Source of the DNA: Allium sativum
Taxonomy: Eukaryota > Streptophyta > Magnoliopsida > Asparagales > Amaryllidaceae
Assembly (NCBI GenBank): GCA_030737875.1
Contig: CM060915.1
Location: forward strand, 632,526,786 to 632,590,785
DNA length: 64,000 nt
Direction: 5' to 3'
Part shown: in pieces, positions 10,464 through 21,722 of the stretch
How positions within the stretch are numbered: position 1 is the first letter of the stretch
How the letters are laid out: each line of letters begins with the position of its first letter
Program-made: the position numbers and the translations under genes
Notes under the pieces: model-generated
The model's database searches: none
What the model was told of the DNA's origin: nothing
Seen by the model: the letters and a program-made list of their open reading frames with translations, nothing else

Positions 10464-11607
10464 ATGGCGTCTGCTCCCAAAAAGGGGGTTTCGAACCCTA
10501 GCTCTGTGACGGTGGAAGGATGGAAACGAGTAAGAAAAAAAGGAGGGCAGGTGGCGCCAGCGTCTGCTTCCACGAACCCTAAAGCCTCTTTTTCACCGAT
10601 AGCGGACACGAATCGCCACATCCCTAACAAACCATGGTCCAATTAGCTTATCAACACATATGGGTACGCATGTGGGCAGATGCGCTAGTTGGAAACACAA
10701 AAATCAATGGAATGGAGAAATTTGTTGCTAACGTGGATGAATCGGGTGAATATGCGATTTTTGATGATGAAGTGTTCAATCAAGATGGAACCATGTGGGG
10801 TAACGCTATATATGTATATTTGGTTGGTAAAAGGCCTTATTATGTCTATTCAAATGCATATATTCGTAGAGATGGAAACCTATAGGTAAATAGGATGTCT
10901 TTTCTCGTGAAAATGGGTTTCATCTTATTATGTTTGAATATGAAGCTGATTGCAATAAAGTGTTAGATAAGGGGCCATGGTTCATGGGTAGTAAATTGAT
11001 GTTTATTAAAAAGTGGGAACCTAATTTGAGGTTAGAGAGGGATATGCTAGAATCACATCCAATTTGGTTTAAAATGTTAAATTTGGATTTATCTCTATGG
11101 AATGCTAGAGGCATCAATAAGTTAGCCAGCCTAGTGGGTGTTCCATTAGCAATGGATGAGAACACTAGAAATGTCAAAAGACTTAAGTATGCTAGAGTGT
11201 TAGTTGACATCAAAGCTAGTGATGAACTTAAACAGCAAGTGCGTGCGAAGGTTGGTAAAGGAAATGTATATGTGCAGGATATTGAATATGAGTTTGTGCC
11301 ACCTAAGTGCAGCAGCTATGTGTGCTTTGGTCATTCAGATGACCGGTGTGAAGTGACAGTGAAACCAGTAAAGCAAATCTGGAACGAAAAAGGAAAATCC
11401 ACAGCTAATGATACTTATATACAAAAAGATACACGAGACAAAATGGTGGAAGTAGCTTCCACATCATCAACTGTGGTTAACCTTAAAGTCCCCCGAGTAG
11501 GTACTAGTCATAATTTACAAGCAGTTGATGTTCAAAGCAACACAGTCACAGCCAAGGGGCAGGTCCAGGAGGAGATGGGCCATGGCCCGATGGATGATAA
11601 GGCCTAA
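10464..11607 (+). pseudogene. LINE ORF1 (DUF4283-like, zinc knuckle), broken
   Basis: ORF1 proteins of plant LINEs bind the element RNA. Three open pieces in different frames are collinear with such a protein: 10464-10646 (basic N-terminus), 10634-10885, and 10930-11607. The last piece shows the DUF4283-like core (VLDKGPWFMGSKLMFIKKWE, then LPLAMDENTRN-like VGVPLAMDENT) and a decayed CCHC zinc knuckle (YEFVPPKCSSYVCFGHSDDRC). At least two frameshifts separate the pieces. A tail rich in polar residues follows to 11607 and in another frame to 11814. Assignment is firm at the family level. It is not translatable as one protein. Confidence 0.8.
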
Positions 11608-11836
11608 GAAGTGATGGGTCCAACCCAACCAAATAAAGCATCACTAGAGAAGAAATCCACTGCAACAACAAATTCAGAGGAAATAATACTGTCAGATAGT
11701 GAAACTCCATCAAACAAATATTCCAAACCAAATGCAAACTATGATGCGCAGTTTGACAAACAAATAGGCACACCAATGCAGCTAAAGTGCAGGAAATCCT
11801 TCCTAGGTCGTTGAGGAGCAACACTCAACCTCCTAA

Positions 11837-12525
11837 ATGTCTATCGTAAGCTGGAATGTGAGAGGCAAGTTAGACCTCTATAATTTAAGGAGGAGCTTGT
11901 CTCCTTCTATTTTGAGCATTTTGGAGAACAAATTTAATGATGATAATGTGAAGTACTTTGATATGAATATGGGTAACGAACGGTTGTCGACAAACAACAT
12001 TGACATGGGAGAGAAGGGCAGAATCATGCTTATGTGGAATAAACACATATGGAACACCCAAATTATAGGGAAGGATGAACAACAAATCACCATCAATGCC
12101 ACCAATTGTAGGAGATTAGTCATCATAGCAACGACAGTTTATGCAAGTAACTTAGCATCATAACGTGTGCATCTTTAGAGCAAACTCTATTACATAAGCA
12201 GAAAAATGGGTGCACCGTGGATTGTGGTGGGTGACTTTAATACTGTACTTAAAAATCATGAAAAGAAAGGGGGCTCACGCTGAGATTATCCCAATTAGCG
12301 GAGTTTAACGCCTGAGTGATAGCGGCATGGCTGCTGGAGCCAGTCCACAGAGGTCTGATATACACATGGAGAAGTGGGGAATGTAAGAAAATCTCATGTA
12401 AACTTAATAGAGTATCAGTAAATGCTAATTGCATAAATTTGTTTTTAGAAATTGCAGTAAATATTCTACCTAACTCTACGAGTGATCATAGCCCATTGCA
12501 CATTATGCTAACTGAAAAAACGTGA
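11837..12525 (+). pseudogene. LINE ORF2 endonuclease domain, broken
   Basis: The APE-type endonuclease of LINE ORF2 nicks target DNA to prime reverse transcription. The domain starts MSIVSWNVRG (11837). After a stop near 12163 it continues as WIVVGDFNTVL (about 12215-12250), then in another frame as YTWRSG...NRVSVN and ends with the SDHSPL motif (about 12480-12500). The order N-G..GDFN..SDHSPL is that of the exonuclease-endonuclease-phosphatase family. Stops at several points make it inactive. Confidence 0.85.
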
Positions 12526-12681
12526 GAATACCAAAGGCAAGCCATTTCGGTATTATCATGCTTGGCCACAGATGCAAGGTTATGGTGAGGCTGTTCGAAT
12601 TAATGAAATGCAGCATGTGGAAGGATCTTGTTTTTTTAAACTCATTCACATCCTAAAATCTATTAAGCCTAGGTTAAAGGA

Positions 12682-14540
12682 GTGGAAAGAATCATGCCTA
12701 AAGAACATGACAACATCTCCACTTTGCAAAATCAATGTGCTGACTTACTAAATAAACTTGATGAATATAATGATGAAGATGATAGTTGGAGTGCTTATTA
12801 TAACTTACTAGGGCAGCTCAAAGATGCACTCAAAATCAAAGCAATTGAACTCAAACAAAAAGCTAAAGAAAGATGGATCATTGAAGGGGATGAGTGCACT
12901 AAATTCTTCCATACGAAAATGTCTATTAGAAAAAAAAATCTAATATGCAGTGTTTTGAAAAGGTTGGTTCACAATGCAATAGCAATCAAATGATGGAAGT
13001 GGAAGCGATCAAATATTATACAGAGCTATACAATGGTGAAACTGAGAGTGACTTACCCACTATCCATTGCCGAAGGCTGCTGAATGCTGATGGCAATCGG
13101 AAACTCCGTCGTCCAGTTACCATTAAAGAAGTGTGGGAAGATTTGGCTCGCATCCATGGTAATGCTAGCCCTAGGCCTAACGGTCTGAGCTCTGAATTTT
13201 TCCGACGGCATTGGGAAGACATAAAAATGCATGTGGTTAGTGCTATTCAAGAAGCTTTTCGAACAGGTAGAATTCTCAAAGAAATTAACCACACATTCAT
13301 TTGCCTCATTCCTAAAAAGAGAAAATCCCTCGAGAATTGAAGAATACAGGCCAATTGCATGTTGTAATGTGGTATACAAAATTCTCTCTAAAGTCATTTG
13401 CAACAGAATTAACCTCATATTACTAGATTTTTTTGCTGAATGCCAAAGTGCATTTATCAAAGGTAGAAGTATATCTGATAACTCGTTGTTGGCTCATGAA
13501 TTGGTGGGAAAGTTCAATAAAAAAGGGGCTGATAAACTATGTTTAAAGGTGGATCTACACAAAGCATATGACAAGATTAACCACAAGTTTATTATACATA
13601 TGTTGCAAAGCATGGGATTCCCTACCTTGCTTAATACCCTAATTGAAGATTGCATTAATACCCTCACATTTTCTATCCTCATTAATGGGATCCCTAAGGG
13701 ACACATTACCAGTAACAGGGGTATTAGACAAGGGGACCCCCTCCCCCCTTATATTTTTCCCATTGTAATGGAATTCTTCTCACTCAGATGGAATTTGCTT
13801 GCTTCAGAAAGGAAATCAGAAATATATATGATTTTAAACTCCAGCTCAGTCATCTTTTATATGCAGATGATCCGATTATATGTATGAGGTCAACCAGAGG
13901 GGCTGCTATAGCTATAAATAGAATTTTTGATGTACTGGAGAAATATGAAGGCCTAAAAGTGAATGAGTTTAAGGACAAAATTCTATTTTAACAGTTTAAC
14001 ACGAAGAAGGAGGAAGTTTTAGCAGTTCTGAAGGTACAAGAAGGTAGTTTACAAGTCAAGTACTTGGGGGTGTCGCTATCATCGAATAAAATCACTGATT
14101 CAGAATGTGCAGAACTGATTACGAAAATCAGGGAGAAACTACAAGGTTAGAGCTCAAATTTATGGTCATTTGCTAGTAGAGTAGAAATGGTTCACACAGT
14201 TATAAAGGCAAAAGTAAATTTTTGGTTGCAAACATTTCAGATGCTTGATGCTTCGATTGAAAAAATTGAGAAAGTGTGAGTGGAGTTTTTATGGAATGGA
14301 GGATTACATAACATTAGATACTCTGACTTATGTCGTACCAAAAAGGAAAGAGGGGTTGGACTTCAGAATTTATGAGAAATGAGAGAAGCATTTACAATGA
14401 AACGGGGATGGAAAATCATCAAATCAAGTGGAATCTAGGCTTAGTGGATGTGCAGCATATATCTGAGGGGTAATTTCTGGCAAACACATATTGATAACAA
14501 ATCTTCTCCCACATAGGAGGCTATTCTAAAAATCTGAGAC
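12682..14540 (+). pseudogene. LINE ORF2 reverse transcriptase, broken
   Basis: The region before the RT fold shows ERWIIEGDECTKFFH (12865-12910), typical of plant LINEs. RT blocks follow in order: IPKKRK, then RPIACCNVVYKILSKVICNR (13350-13410), FIKGRSISDN, KVDLHKAYD (13548-13575), NRGIRQGDPL (13713-13742) and the catalytic YADD at about 13858-13872. A tail with YLGVSLS and LWSFASRVEM motifs continues to about 14400. The first catalytic Asp (in VDLHKAYD) and the YADD box are both still legible. Frameshifts near 12990, 13320 and 13780 and stops after 13990 break the frame. Confidence 0.9.
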
Positions 14541-14543
14541 AAA

Positions 14544-15425
14544 TTGGCCATTAATTGTGTGATAGAGATAGCCAAAGCGAAAGAGACTGATTTGTGGAAA
14601 GACCCATGGATTGATGGCAATTATCTAGTTGATATTCTTGGTTGGGACACATATTCGGCATATGGTTGCCCAAACAAGAAAGTGGATGAGCTGATTAGAG
14701 GGAACACATGGAATTGCAGTAGTTTGCCTTGCAGTAATGAAAATAATGCCATGCCACTGTATTATAACAGGGAAGAGGACATATGGGCGTGGAAACATGA
14801 TAAAGAGTTCAATACACGTACAATATGGGAAGCTATCAGGGAGAAAAATCAAATTAAAGACTGGCACAATTTTGTGTGGGATAAGGTAAACTGCCCTAAA
14901 ATGGCAGCTACCACTTATAAGGCGGTGCTCAATCGTTTACCTACCAAAGATAGACTGAATGCATGGGGCATTATTCAAGACAACTTGTGTGTGCTATGCA
15001 ATAAAGAAACAGAAACACATCAACATCTTTTCTTTGAGTGCGAGTTTTCAAAAAGTGCCTCGGAGTACTGCCTAGATAAAATGAACATTAACAATTGTGG
15101 ATACAATTTGAATACATGCATTGAATACCTGAATGTCGGTAGGCAATTGGTAGACAACGAAGCCAATCTGTACATGATTACCATCACCAACACTGTATGG
15201 TCAGTTTGGAGAGAGAGCAATGACATAATGTTCAACCACACAGCACAAAACCCAAATAAAGTTAGCTATTTGAACTGGGTGGATGTGAAAGTCACGACAA
15301 ATAGAATTAAAAGAAGGGGACTTACAGATAGCCCGGCAACAGTAGTGGTGGAGTTGCAAGTAGAGGATCGGCGGGCGGAAGAGGCAGAAAACCGATTCGA
15401 AGGAAGTAATTATTTTCCGCCATAA
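14544..15425 (+). pseudogene. LINE ORF2 C-terminus with RT zinc-binding domain
   Basis: A 293-residue open piece. It opens with WKDPWIDG, then has the zf-RVT segment: TYKAVLNRLPTKDRL followed by the cysteine/histidine pattern CVLCNKETETHQHLFFEC (about residues 152-169). This C-terminal domain is usual in plant L1 ORF2. It is the longest intact piece of the element and ends with TAA at 15423-15425. The ATG at 14544 is internal and is not a real start. Confidence 0.85.
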
Positions 15426-15610
15426 CCTATTTTTCTTTCTGAAGAAGACGAACTTTAGAACGTGGTAGTGAAAAGTGTGTTTTGTTTCTTATGTATTAGA
15501 TTTTTTTTTTGTGAAGCGGGCTCGAGCATATCTGAATTCTGCATGATGTATGTATGGGTCTTTCTGTATCATTTTAGGCTGTGAAGCCTCAATAAAAGCT
15601 TACACATCTT

Positions 15611-15611
15611 C

Positions 15612-15646
<35 letters not shown>

Positions 15647-15649
15647 ATG

Positions 15650-15725
<76 letters not shown>

Positions 15726-15726
15726 A
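15611..15726. repeat. (TA)n and (TATATG)n microsatellite
   Basis: A TA run at about 15611-15638 passes through TG steps into about twelve TATATG units up to 15725. It lies between the LINE tail and the MITE at 15731. The open frames reading MYMYMY or HIHIHI here are translation of the repeat. Confidence 0.95.
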
Positions 15727-15730
15727 GGAT

Positions 15731-15908
15731 GGTTGCAGGGCACCTCTATTTTGTGGCATCCTATTTTCCCCTTTATAAGGACCACAAATTTATAATTAAA
15801 TATGTTAGTGGAGAAGAGAGAGTTAGTGAGAAGAGAGAGAATGAGAAATATGTGCTGAAAATAGGAAGGTTTGAAGGGGTGTTGTACTATTTGGGGTGCT
15901 CTTGATCC
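15731..15908 (-). mobile_element. Microsatellite-associated MITE, copy 1
   Basis: Its reverse complement aligns along its length with 28148-28318: both have GGTTC/GGATC-like left ends, CACCCCTT..CCTCCCTATTTT, a CT-rich middle, and an end reading ...TGCAACC. Subterminal inverted words GAGCACCCC/GGGGTGCTC are shared. Both copies sit in or beside TA/TG microsatellites. Confidence 0.75.
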
Positions 15909-16207
15909 TATCCTTATATGTATATCTAGAGAGAAGCAAGGAAAGCTCAAAAAGTTCGTAGAATTAATATGAGAGCTTTAATTTCTCCTAATGCATGCTA
16001 GTTATAAATGTAGTTAATTGACTTTACAGGTGCCGCTAATGTGAAAGAAAAAATGATATCTTGTCAACTTATGCATGTAAACTTAATATCCAAAGCAAGA
16101 ATACCATTTCACATTACAGCTCATTCCATTTACCATTTAACATTGCGCAAATGATAGAATAGGATTAGGGGTTGTTACTGGTTGATGCATATATGATGTA
16201 CATATGC

Positions 16208-16565
16208 TAGGGGTGGCAATTAGACCCGACCCGATGGACCTGGACCCGACCCGTCAGGTTTCGGTTCTAGGCTGGGCGGATTTTGTCGGGTCTGAATTAT
16301 AATTTTGAAAAATCTAGACCCGACCCGAGCTTCGGTTCGGGTTGGGTCGATTTAGGTTTTGTTGGATTATAACACTAAAAAAACATGTATTTCAATGATT
16401 TTTGTCGGTTCTTTCGGGTTGGGTCCATTCGGGTCGGATTTGATCAGGTCTTAAATGTATTTTTCATCACCTAGACCCGACCCGAGACCCATCGGGTTCG
16501 GTTCGAGTTCTAGTCTTTTCGGTTCGGTTCGGGTTTTCGATTCTTGGTTCTAATTACCAGCCCTA
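16208..16565. mobile_element. hAT-type MITE, 358 bp
   Basis: The terminal inverted repeats are TAGGGGTGGCAATTAG and, reversed, TAGGGCTGGTAATTAG. The flanking 8-bp repeats are ACATATGC (16200-16207) and ACGTATGC (16566-16573), which match at 7 of 8 positions; 8 bp is the hAT target-duplication length. The interior is simple GGGTCGGG/CCCGACCC and GGTTCGG words with no coding capacity. Confidence 0.85.
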
Positions 16566-16573
16566 ACGTATGC

Positions 16574-16615
16574 AAATATCATTGAATTGATCTTTGATTA
16601 ACATCAACTGAAATC

Positions 16616-16654
<39 letters not shown>

Positions 16655-17864
16655 CAACAACGTATGTGTACGACCTAAGAATGAATATTTCTACACAAAA
16701 TGAAATAGAAAAAAGTGACTGACCGTTGGATGTTTTGGGTTGAAATAAGTTGTTAATTCTTTGGTTGAAAGTTACCAATTAGAGTTACAAGCAGCTACGA
16801 AACTAGACAATCTAAATTTTGATAACAAGATTTTATTTTTTCTTTTTGCATCTTTACACAAAATGTGGAATTCAGAAGATAATCAATGTCTTTTATGTCT
16901 CATTTTGTGTCTATATATTCTATTCAAATAAAATTTGGTGATAGAAATAAAAAATAAAACACAAAATTAAATATATAAATCTTTTCGTCGGATCTTGTAT
17001 AAATTTAATGATCAAGATATCTTGTGTTGCATTTTTGTGTCTATATCGTATTATCCAATTTTGTGCCTATACGTTATGTTTATAAGATATGTGTGGGGTG
17101 GGGGGATCGCAATGATGCTTAAACGTGGGAACTAGTGGACGTACACAGATCTTTATAATGTGGAAATGTACATAATTTACTACTCCTATGAGACTGAGTA
17201 GCCAAAGAACTTTCTACTTCAAGTGAAGATGACATTTCCAAACTGATAACATAATTATCTACAACTTCTACCAAGAACGCTAAAAAAATTGAGGATTTCT
17301 AACAAGCAGATCTTTCTGAGTTATAAGACTTCGATGGTTGTGTCCTAAATAAAATTAGTCCTAAATGGAATCTATAAAGCTCGTGTCCTAAATGAAATCG
17401 GTCGTACAAGAACACGAATGGACACATTTGAACATGGCTATTTATTTCAAATTATATATTTTTTATTAGGTTCTCTCTCAACTATATACCGAAGTGTGAA
17501 AAATTCGAACGAATTCATAGGTCGAACATGATTTTTCTCATATAAATTTTATTGTCCTAACTCGTATCTTAAATGAAAACCGAACGAACACGTACGGACG
17601 CGTTTCGGTCAAGTACATGAACGAACACCAGATATTAGTTCGTACAAAATTTACAGTCGTATCAGCAAGAAAGTGATGGTGGACTATAAACTAATTGTGA
17701 TATTTGCTGTGTAAATTATTAAGTAATATTTTATGCCCATCCTTAAGGCTGATCATAAGTAAGTGAAAATAATATAACCTTCTTATAAGTAATTCACTAT
17801 TAGTCATAAGCACATATTACATATAATCATACACATGATTAGCAAGCAAAACATGCGGTCCACT
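16574..17864. other. Intergenic stretch without a supported gene
   Basis: An (AAT)n run lies at about 16618-16652. The segment 16850-17060 repeats the words TTTTGTGTCTATAT and ACACAAA and may be a decayed relative of the MITE at 10279. Nothing resembling a gene is seen. Confidence 0.5.
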
Positions 17865-18339
17865 GAGCATCTCCAACAGACTTACGGGTCGTAATATTAT
17901 GACCCGTAAGATTCAAGGGGAAATCATTTAAATTCCCCAATAGGAGCATGCCGATAAAATCAGCTCGTAAGTATAACGCGCCAATATTATCGGCGCACTA
18001 TTGTAAATATTTTGTGAAAATTAAATTTTTATCTTTCTAGGGTTATTTAGTGTTTAAGGTTCATATAAAATGTTTGAATGTACATATAATACTCACGATA
18101 TAACTTATAATACGGCATAAGAAAACATTTGATCATAAACATAACGATACAACAGACGTTGCTACATCTGCTAGACACAAATACAACAAAAGTCAGTACA
18201 TGCGTTGGAAGCACCAAACGATACAACTAACAATAATCATACAAATACAATAGGTCATAAAGATACAAGAACCAATGATACTAGATGCCAACTAAAACAT
18301 CAAAGCAGACGTAGGAAATAGTTACTCATGCAAACTAAA

Positions 18340-18873
18340 TGTTACGTTCAATCTCAAGGGAGACCAAAGCAGTTCTAAGCCACTTAATCATTACGGTCAA
18401 ACCGCAACTATTCAATAACATTTTGGAGACGCTAATCTCTCGTTCGAGTTCGTTTGCATATATTATTCCCCTTGGCACAAAGGTTCATCTATCTATTCTT
18501 TGTAATTGCATCCATTCGGATAGGATGGACATTTTTGAATGCGCCGACCTATATTATTGCCATCTGCTCGAGCCACAACTTGAACCGCATAACCGTAGTA
18601 GCAACAAACTAGATAAGAATCAATTTCCTTTTTATACGGTGGTACTCGATATACCTCTACTTCTTGTCGTGGTTAAACGACCGACTGTTCATGCGATAGT
18701 TGAACATGTGGTACTTGAGCGTCATGTGGAGGTTGTGTGTTTCCCCGTTCACACAGTGGTTCATCCTGAGGTCTCATTTGGTTTAGATGTTGGAATTTGT
18801 CCGCAAGCTCCTGAAGTCTCGTATTTTCATACGCCTCTTCATCGGGGTCTGTAGCTGATGGCCAAGAAGGCAT
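18340..18873 (-). pseudogene. GRF-type zinc-finger protein remnant
   Basis: On the - strand a frame opens MPSWPSATDPDEEAYEN at 18873 and stops near 18673. Further along the same strand comes CCYYGYAVQVVARADGNN then IGRRIQKCPSYP, then a stop, then IDEPLC. The C..G......R...N.GRR...CP.YP order with a following W/I-DE pattern is that of GRF zinc fingers. In plant genomes short GRF-finger proteins are often carried by transposable elements. At least two in-frame stops and a frame change make this a pseudogene. The + strand frame across the same interval (18339-18854) is its shadow. The copia element lies about 65 bp upstream of its start. Confidence 0.5.
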
Positions 18874-18939
18874 TTTGAATGAGTGATAAAAGAATGAGGT
18901 AGTACAAGAATGAGAACAAAGTTGTTTGAGTGAGATAAG

Positions 18940-19965
18940 TGTTGGATCTCGCTATATGGCGTTTTGATTATGACAACTACACATGTACATATATATTATT
19001 ATCGACTAACTTTGTCTTGCAGGAAGATACTCAACAACAGATTCAAGAGCAATAAACGAAGAATAAATACGTTATAAAGGTCTGTTAGTCTTAGATATTA
19101 ATGTTAAAGTCTTCCTTGATGATCACACACACACATTTTATATGTATATAGCTTCTCTTATATAAATTAAGCAAGGAATAGTCTGATAACAGAAAACAGA
19201 CGTCTGGTCTGAAATTTTCAGACGTCTGTTTGCTAAAACAGAATCTTTTTAAATACAATATTCATACGTCTGGTTGATATATTTCAGACGTCTGAAATGC
19301 CCCAGAAATACACTATTTCCTTGCTGTTTCATTTTTAAATCAAAACAGACATCTGAAAATTTTATTCAGACATCTGAATACGAAGAGATGCAATTTAAAA
19401 TGAAAAGTCACAACTTTCTAATTCATATCTCTTAATCAAATCTCTTCATGATTAGTTGTAACTTTTTATAGATTATAAATAGAGGCTTGATCAAAGTTGT
19501 TCCTAACCGAATTTTATTCTGATTCTTTCTATCTTATTCAAAGCTCTCTAAGTTCTAAAAAGCTATATACTTTCATACTTGAGACTTTTAAACTTCCATA
19601 TTCCTTCACGCACTTCACGATTATCATCAAGGAAAGGCTATAGGAAGGGTGTACTTAATATTCGACAATCCGTGTTATCAAGAACACAAAAGAGTCAACA
19701 ATTATTCTGTATTAGTGAAGACCTCTTCAGTAGTTGAGGCAAGAAATCCCGTTCGGCTGTTCGGGTAATTGTGAACCTATTCCTCCGGGTGAAGTGAGGG
19801 TTGTTGCGTTAGTGAAATTCCAGAAGGGAGTCTGGGACTGGACGTAGGACGGTGATCCGAACCAGTATAAATCGACTGTGTGATTTACTGCTTACTATTC
19901 TATTATATATTCTACATCATATTCTCCATACTACACGATCCAATACCGCTGCATAGCCTCTTTCA
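18940..19965 (+). repeat. 5' LTR of the copia-type element
   Basis: The LTR carries CAGACGTCTG palindromes near 19230 and 19288 and related CAGACATCTG words near 19348 and 19367. It ends TTTCA next to the primer-binding site. Confidence 0.95.
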
Positions 19966-20016
19966 ATTGGTATCAGAGCTTGGTATTCTAGAGATCGTAA
20001 CAACATCCTAGAATAA

Positions 20017-21168
20017 ATGGCAATAAATAAATCTAGTAAAGGCATTAGAAAGTGGAAGAACAACAAAGCAGAAGCGACGGAGCAAGAGAGCAAATGTTTA
20101 ATGGCTAAAGTAAGATCACAATCGGTATGTGAGGATTCATTATATAAAGATCTTTTATTAGACCACGAAAAATTATTAAAAGATTATAAAAGTTTGGGTA
20201 AACTTAATGCAATTATTTTAGCCAAGTCTAAAAATTGTGAGCAAGAAAATTCTAAATTAAAAGAAGAAAACAATTTTTTAGTCAAACAAGCCAAACGTTT
20301 TGAAAATACCTTAGAAGAGCTTGTTTTTCAAAAAGATTTCCTTCAAAAGGAAAATGAGCGACTAGAAGATAAAAACAATGTTCTTTTAAAGGAAATCGAT
20401 CTCTTGAAAAATAGAAATGAATCATTAGAAGAATCTTTAAATAATTCTAATTCTTTAGTTTCGTCTCTTGAAATAGAGAATAGAGCTTTAACTAAAAAGA
20501 ATTTAGAATTATCTAAAGAATATGAGTTTTTAAAGGTTAATAATAATACTTTGCAAAATGAAACGTCTGATTCGAAAGAAAATTTTGAAAAATTACACTC
20601 TTCTTTAATTAATTCAGGATCTCAAATTTGTCGTCTCGAAAATGAGAATAGTACTTTAAAAAGGAAGAATTCTGAATTAAATAAGAAAATTGGTTTAAAA
20701 GATTGCAAGACTTCTTTTGAAAATTTCAATCATGACTTTGGAATCAAATTTGAAAAATGTACAAATAAGTTCACAAAATTTAATAAAGGTCAAAATGATT
20801 TAAATGATATTTTATCTTGCTCTAGACCTTTACACGATAAAAGTGGCTTAGGGTATAATAAAACTAATCATAGAACTAGTACTAGATATGCTTTCATGTA
20901 TAACAAAAGTTTAACTGCTAGTACTAAAGCACGTGTAACTCGAAGATCAAATTTCTATAGAAATTCAAATGCTTCAATGACTAGAAATATTTATAATAAA
21001 AGTACAACAGGAAATACTATTAGAAACTATCTAAGTATTTGGGTTCCTGTAAATTGGAAAAACAGAGAAAAATATATAGATGATTATTTTGATTCAGTAG
21101 TTAAAAATAAAAAATTTATTTTCAAAGGTACCATTAAACCCTCATGGGTATGGTTACCTTCTATCTAA
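20017..21168 (+). CDS. Coiled-coil gag-derived protein of the copia-type element
   Basis: The 383-residue frame starts 37 bp after the primer-binding site. Residues about 45-235 are an almost unbroken coiled coil rich in Lys, Glu, Asn and Leu (KENERLEDKNNVLLKEIDLL). The segment before it, ESKCLMAK, and the LLLDHEKLLKDY..KLNA region resemble the part of copia gag-pol that follows the main gag domain, where coiled-coil linkers are usual. The C-terminus ends IWVPVNWK..., recalling the GPKxIWVPK end of such linkers. The gag capsid domain, CCHC knuckle and all pol enzymes are missing, so this would be a structural remnant. The frame is intact over 1.15 kb in a young element, which suggests it is still selected or only recently stranded. 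Confidence 0.75.
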   Translation: MAINKSSKGIRKWKNNKAEATEQESKCLMAKVRSQSVCEDSLYKDLLLDHEKLLKDYKSLGKLNAIILAKSKNCEQENSKLKEENNFLVKQAKRFENTLEELVFQKDFLQKENERLEDKNNVLLKEIDLLKNRNESLEESLNNSNSLVSSLEIENRALTKKNLELSKEYEFLKVNNNTLQNETSDSKENFEKLHSSLINSGSQICRLENENSTLKRKNSELNKKIGLKDCKTSFENFNHDFGIKFEKCTNKFTKFNKGQNDLNDILSCSRPLHDKSGLGYNKTNHRTSTRYAFMYNKSLTASTKARVTRRSNFYRNSNASMTRNIYNKSTTGNTIRNYLSIWVPVNWKNREKYIDDYFDSVVKNKKFIFKGTIKPSWVWLPSI

Positions 21169-21699
21169 CCCCTGGACCCTAACGGAAGAAGTGGGTACCA
21201 AAGTATTTATATAATATTTGTTGCAGGTACACCACAACAAAAAAAGAGGGTATTTCAGTATCTCTAATATCTTTGAAAACTGAGCTCAAAGCTAAATCAG
21301 GGAATTTGGGAAAATAATAGACACATACTTAGGGGGAGAAATATTCATATATCAGACATTCAGAGGAAGAAAATAAAGAGAAGACGGCGATATTTATTAC
21401 ATTCCATCATTCTTTTTGATAATGACAAAGGGGGAGAAATTCATGTGTATATTGATAGAGGGAGATATTATATTAAGAGGAAGATGTTATAGAAAGAATA
21501 TATTTTTAAATTGTATAGTTGTCATCATCAAAAAGGGGGAGAATGTTAGAAACTCTATTGTTGGATTTTGATGACAACAACTATACAATTATGTCAAAGA
21601 ATTTCTGAGCTAACTTGCAGGTACATGGATATCAAAAAGAGAAATATATGATAATATATGAATATTGACATATTGACAGGGGGAGTTACATATACAGTT

Positions 21700-21722
21700 G
21701 TCATTATCAAAAAGGGGGAGAA
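21700..21722 (+). other. Polypurine tract of the copia-type element
   Basis: AAAAAGGGGGAGAA ends directly before the 3' LTR start at 21723. This is the expected plus-strand primer. Confidence 0.85.

Larger units (their letters stand above)
10446..15612 (+). mobile_element. L1-type LINE, degenerate
   Basis: The order ORF1 (DUF4283 and zinc knuckle), endonuclease, reverse transcriptase, zinc-binding RT C-terminus is that of plant L1 LINEs. The 3' end has AATAAA at 15589-15594 and then (TA)n. The 5' side also abuts a (TA)n run (10434-10455), so the insertion seems to sit inside a TA microsatellite, or TA is its tail plus target duplication. Many stops and frameshifts show it is inactive. The parts are listed below. 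Confidence 0.9.

Noticed and set aside
15639..15950. Open frames reading MYMYMY and HIHIHI
   Set aside because: Translation of the TATATG microsatellite.
18339..18854. 171-residue + strand open frame
   Set aside because: Its reverse strand reads as a GRF zinc-finger remnant. The + frame has no recognisable features.
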